Positions 54,094 through 57,168 of a stretch of 57,168 nt of DNA are shown one piece after another; position 1 is the stretch's first letter; each line of letters opens with the position of its first letter. The notes under the pieces are model-generated. The model ran no database searches. It saw only the letters and a list, made by a program, of their open reading frames with translations, and was not told the origin of the DNA. Origin of the DNA: an uncultured Eubacteriales bacterium (GTDB lineage Bacteria; Bacillota; Clostridia; Christensenellales; Aristaeellaceae); the NCBI GenBank assembly GCA_902801165.1, contig CADCHI010000010.1:1-57168 (forward strand), read 5' to 3'. Made by a program: the position numbers and the translations under genes.

Positions 54094-56898
54094 ATGAAGG
54101 AACAAAAGAACCGCATGACCAATGCCTCCGACTTCCGGCAGTCCCCGAACTATTCGGCTCCGGACAAGGAGAAGGAGGCCCTCATCCTCAAGCTCGGCAT
54201 GATGATCACCGACCGCTACCTGGTCAAGTACACCCGCAGCATGAAGACCGACGACCCGGAGTACTGGGCGCTGGACGCGGTCATCACCAAGGAAGAGGCG
54301 AAGTTCCTGCTGAACTTCAAGAAGACCCGCGTGCCCTATGACGTCGAGACCCTGGCCCAGATGAACAACATGTCCGTGAAGGACTGCCAGAAGATGGTCG
54401 ATCACCTGGTCTGGGTGGGCCTGATCGAGATGAACCGCGAGAACGCCGACCACCACAAGCAGTACAACGTGCCCATCTTCGTGCCCGGCTCGGCGGAGTT
54501 CATGATGATGAACGACAAGCTGACCGAGGAGCACCCCCAGCTGGCCACGTTCTTCAACCTGATGACCCAGATGCCCCTGGAGAACATCACCCAGATGGTG
54601 CCCCCGGGAGGCAGCGGCGTGGGCATGCACGTGATCCCCGTGGAGAAGGCCATCGAGCACGAGAACCAGTCCGTCTCCGTGGAGCACATCTCCCACTGGC
54701 TGAGCAAGTATGACAAGTACAGCGTGGGCCAGTGCACCTGCCGCAAGCAGCAGACCATGCGCGGCGAGGGCAGCGGCCAGATCAACGGCGAGTTCTGCAT
54801 GGGCGTGGGCGACATGGCCGAATACTGCGTGGACAGGGGCATGGGCCGATACATCAGCTACGAGGAGGCCCTGGAGCTGCTGGAGCGCGCCGAGCGCCAT
54901 GGCTTCGTGCACCAGATCACCAACATCGACGGCGAGGACAAGATCGTCGCCATCTGCAACTGCGCCGCCGGCGTGTGCAACGCGCTGCGCACCTCCCAGC
55001 TGTACAATACCCCCAACATGTCCGCCTCCGCCTACCGGGCCCACGTGCAGACCGACAAGTGCGTGGCCTGCGGCAAGTGCGTGGAGGTCTGTCCCGTAGG
55101 CGCGGCGAAGCTGGGCCAGAAGCTGTGCAAAAAGAACGGCGAGAAGGTCCTCTACCCCCTCAGCGAGCTGCCCGACGCCGCCAAGTGGGGCGCGGACAAG
55201 TGGAACCCCAACTACCGCGAGGACGCCAAGATCAACTGCTACGAAACCGGCACCGCCCCCTGCAAGACCGCCTGTCCCGCCCACCTGGCCATCCAGGGCT
55301 ATGTGAAGATGGCGAAGGAGGGCCGCTACGCCGAGGCGCTGCGGCTGATCAAGCAGGACAACCCGCTGCCCGCGGTCTGCGGCGCGATCTGCAACCGCCG
55401 CTGCGAGGACGCCTGCACCCGCGGCACCGTGGACGACCCGGTGGCCATCGACGAGATCAAGAAGTTCATCGCCGCCCAGGAACTGCACGCCGACAAGCGC
55501 TTCATCCCCGTCTGCGAAAAGGACGACGGCGGCATGTGGGGCCCGGACTACAAGATGGCCGTGATCGGCGCGGGCCCCGCCGGCCTGTCCTGCGCCTACT
55601 ACCTGCGCACCCGGGGCTACGACGTGACCGTGTTTGAAAAGGAGCAGCGACCCGGCGGCATGCTGCTGAACGGCATTCCCAACTTCCGCCTGGAGAAGGA
55701 CGTGCTGGAGGCGGAGATCGACGTGCTGCGCCAGATGGGCGTCGAGTTCAAGTGCGGCGTGGATGTGGGCAGGGACGTCTCCATCCCCCAGCTGCGCAAG
55801 CAGGGCTACAAGGCCTTCTACCTGGCCATCGGCCTGCAGGACGGCCGCAAGGCCGGCGTGCCCGGCGAGGACGCCGCGGGCGTGGAATCCGGCGTATCCT
55901 TCCTGCGCAGGCTGGCCCTGGACAACACCGCGAAGCTGGAGGGCGACGTGGTGGTGGTCGGCGGCGGCAACGTGGCCGTGGACGTGGCCCGCAGCGCCGT
56001 GCGCGCGACCACTGGCAAGGTAACCATGCTGTGCCTGGAGGGCGAGAAGGAAATGCCCGCCGCGGACGACGAGGTGGCCGAGGCCAGGGCCGAGGGCATC
56101 CAGGTGATGAACGGCTGGGGCCCGAAGGAGATCCTCACCGAAAATGGCAAAGTCACCGGCATCGTGTTCAAGCGCTGCACCCGCGTCTATGACGAGAACC
56201 ACCGCTTCGCGCCGCAGTATGATGAAAACGACACCATCACCCTGTCCTGTGCCAACGTGCTGCAGGCCATCGGCCAGTCCGCCGTCTGGGGCGACCTGCT
56301 GAAGGGCACCAAGGTGGAGCTGCGGCCCAACGGCGGCGTCATCGCCGACCCGGTCACCTTCCAGACCGCCGACCCGGACATCTTCGCCGGTGGCGACATC
56401 TACCACGGCGCGCGCTTCGCCATCGACGCCATCGCCGAGGGCAAGCAGGGCTGCGAGTCCATGCACCGCTTCGTGCATCCCGGCCAGTCGCTGACCATCG
56501 CCCGCGACCTGCGGCAGTTCGTGGAGCTGGATAAGGACGACATCACCCTCCCCTCCTACGACAACGCCAAGCGCCAGGTGCCCGGCAGCACCGGCGTGGA
56601 GCCCAAGACCACCTTCTCCGACACGCGGCTGCCGCTGACGGAGGCGCAGGTCAAGGCCGAGGCCGCCCGCTGCCTCAGCTGCGGCGCGACCATCGTGGAC
56701 CAGAACCGCTGCATCGGCTGCGGCCTGTGCACCACCCGCTGCGAGTTCGACGCCATCCACCTGACCCGGGACTTCCCCCACGCCAGCGACATGGTGCGCT
56801 GCGAGGACAAGCTGCCCAAGGTAGGCGCCTACGCCATCAAGCGGGCGTTCAAGATCGCCTTCGGCAAGAAGGGGCCGACCAACCACACGGCGGAATAA
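54094..56898 (+). CDS. Multidomain Fe-S flavoprotein, GltD-like (934 aa), copy 2
   Basis: A 934-residue paralogue of the protein encoded at 33181. Same domain order: winged-helix-like N-terminal part (VITKEEAKFLLNFKKTRVPY), Cys in VGQCTCRKQQ and AICNCAAGVC, 4Fe-4S motif CVACGKCVEVCP, GltD-type module (CKTACPAHLAIQGYV, CGAICNRRCEDACTRG, VIGAGPAGLSCAYYLR, VVVGGGNVAVDVARSA) and the C-terminal ferredoxin pair CLSCGATIVDQNRCIGCGLCTTRC. ATG 54094 follows a GGGGGAGAAAGCA ribosome region. Single gene with a strong terminator, apart from any redox neighbour; the upstream gene is the diguanylate cyclase. Confidence 0.87.
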   Translation: MKEQKNRMTNASDFRQSPNYSAPDKEKEALILKLGMMITDRYLVKYTRSMKTDDPEYWALDAVITKEEAKFLLNFKKTRVPYDVETLAQMNNMSVKDCQKMVDHLVWVGLIEMNRENADHHKQYNVPIFVPGSAEFMMMNDKLTEEHPQLATFFNLMTQMPLENITQMVPPGGSGVGMHVIPVEKAIEHENQSVSVEHISHWLSKYDKYSVGQCTCRKQQTMRGEGSGQINGEFCMGVGDMAEYCVDRGMGRYISYEEALELLERAERHGFVHQITNIDGEDKIVAICNCAAGVCNALRTSQLYNTPNMSASAYRAHVQTDKCVACGKCVEVCPVGAAKLGQKLCKKNGEKVLYPLSELPDAAKWGADKWNPNYREDAKINCYETGTAPCKTACPAHLAIQGYVKMAKEGRYAEALRLIKQDNPLPAVCGAICNRRCEDACTRGTVDDPVAIDEIKKFIAAQELHADKRFIPVCEKDDGGMWGPDYKMAVIGAGPAGLSCAYYLRTRGYDVTVFEKEQRPGGMLLNGIPNFRLEKDVLEAEIDVLRQMGVEFKCGVDVGRDVSIPQLRKQGYKAFYLAIGLQDGRKAGVPGEDAAGVESGVSFLRRLALDNTAKLEGDVVVVGGGNVAVDVARSAVRATTGKVTMLCLEGEKEMPAADDEVAEARAEGIQVMNGWGPKEILTENGKVTGIVFKRCTRVYDENHRFAPQYDENDTITLSCANVLQAIGQSAVWGDLLKGTKVELRPNGGVIADPVTFQTADPDIFAGGDIYHGARFAIDAIAEGKQGCESMHRFVHPGQSLTIARDLRQFVELDKDDITLPSYDNAKRQVPGSTGVEPKTTFSDTRLPLTEAQVKAEAARCLSCGATIVDQNRCIGCGLCTTRCEFDAIHLTRDFPHASDMVRCEDKLPKVGAYAIKRAFKIAFGKKGPTNHTAE

Positions 56899-56916
56899 GG
56901 TTCAAGGCAGATAAAA

Positions 56917-56951
56917 GCGGCGCCGCGCAGAAATGCGCGGCGCCGTTATTT
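56917..56951 (+). terminator. Terminator after the second Fe-S flavoprotein
   Basis: Perfect 12-bp stem CGGCGCCGCGCA / TGCGCGGCGCCG with a four-base loop, followed by TTATTTGTT. Confidence 0.8.
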
Positions 56952-57006
56952 GTTCTTCACGAATACTTTTGACAATGAACACTGCATCCTCTGTCCACAA
57001 ATGGAC

Positions 57007-57087
57007 AGATCCTTCGCTTCGCAACGCTTGCGCGAATGCTCCGCTCAGGATGACAGGGCTTCGAATCCATGTCATCCTGAGCGGAGG
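57007..57087. repeat. Palindromic GATCCTTC/GGATGACA repeat, copy C
   Basis: Contains a perfect 17-bp inverted repeat, CTCCGCTCAGGATGACA (57039-57055) and TGTCATCCTGAGCGGAG (57070-57086). The left flank AGATCCTTCGCTTCGCAA matches the insertion in copy A. The right arm ends eight bases before the -10 of the next gene. Confidence 0.8.
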
Positions 57088-57091
57088 AAAG

Positions 57092-57100
57092 TGGTATAAT
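57092..57100 (+). promoter_or_regulatory. Extended -10 promoter of the last gene
   Basis: TGGTATAAT. The -35 position falls within the right arm of palindrome copy C. Confidence 0.5.
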
Positions 57101-57141
57101 AAACTTGGACAAAGCTGAAATGACAAAAGGAGAGAAGAGCA

Positions 57142-57168
57142 ATGCCCAAGGGAGAGCGAAAGGAATAC
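57142..57168 (+). CDS. Start of an unidentified gene (cut by window end)
   Basis: ATG 57142 follows AAAGGAGAGAAGAGCA, an excellent ribosome site. Only MPKGERKEY is visible. It is too short for any assignment. The promoter and palindrome lie just upstream. Confidence 0.55.

Noticed and set aside
53932-56886. A 984-codon open frame on the minus strand opposite the second Fe-S flavoprotein
   Set aside because: Antisense shadow of a gene with clear domains; no ribosome site or conserved motif.

Overview
This is a GC-rich window (coding regions clearly above 60% GC, strong G/C third-position bias) from a low-redox-potential, probably gut- or rumen-dwelling member of the Clostridia. Lines of evidence for that placement: Firmicutes-type families (a DUF951 protein, a TIGR04086 membrane protein, an XpaC-like protein, DegV, clostripain, barnase/barstar), consensus SigA promoters with strong AGGAGG ribosome sites, a Bacillus-type LexA box, a MetV/MetF pair, HypA/HypB, and many Fe-S flavoproteins. 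The species cannot be named from sequence alone. Nearly all long antisense ORFs are by-products of the codon bias.

Layout. 1-2.6 kb: E2 and truncated E1 of a 2-oxoacid dehydrogenase complex. 2.7-5.1 kb: Nudix hydrolase, then metV-metF. 5.1-7.6 kb: polar amino-acid ABC importer. 7.7-12.4 kb: secreted proteins (clostripain-type protease, two paralogous exported proteins, L,D-transpeptidase). 12.6 kb: tRNA-Ser(GGA). 13-17.8 kb: degV, trmO, deoD, barnase/barstar, XpaC-like. 17.9-23.7 kb: a MITE-like element, an M1-like pseudopeptidase, two signal peptidases, DUF951, an orphan DNA methylase and a cell-wall hydrolase. 23.7-29 kb: uvrB-uvrA behind a LexA-like box. 29.2-32.5 kb: ECF sigma/anti-sigma pair and putP.

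33-43 kb is the most interesting part. A minus-strand run of four redox proteins (a polyenoic fatty acid isomerase-like flavoprotein, a phytoene-desaturase/saturase-like flavoprotein, an FNR/2Fe-2S reductase and a 937-residue GltD-like Fe-S flavoprotein) is transcribed divergently from an acyl ligase, an acyl carrier protein and an acyl-ACP thioesterase. I propose that this is a locus for activating, isomerising and/or reducing (poly)unsaturated fatty acids, with its own electron supply. Two tandem hypB genes and hypA follow. 45-51.5 kb carries a hydroxyacid dehydrogenase, a peptide deformylase, a heterodimeric ABC exporter, a nitroreductase and the Tag glycosylase. 51.9-57 kb carries a diguanylate cyclase with four repeated sensor domains and a second copy of the large Fe-S flavoprotein.

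Repeats are conspicuous. Six gaps between codirectional genes hold arrays of degenerate heptanucleotides (AACTCCT, AATTCCC, TTTTCCC, TGTTGCC types), several as inverted arms around a hairpin core. In four cases the array starts at or within a few bases of the upstream stop codon. There are also three copies of a palindromic GATCCTTC/GGATGACA repeat and one MITE-like element with long terminal inverted repeats.
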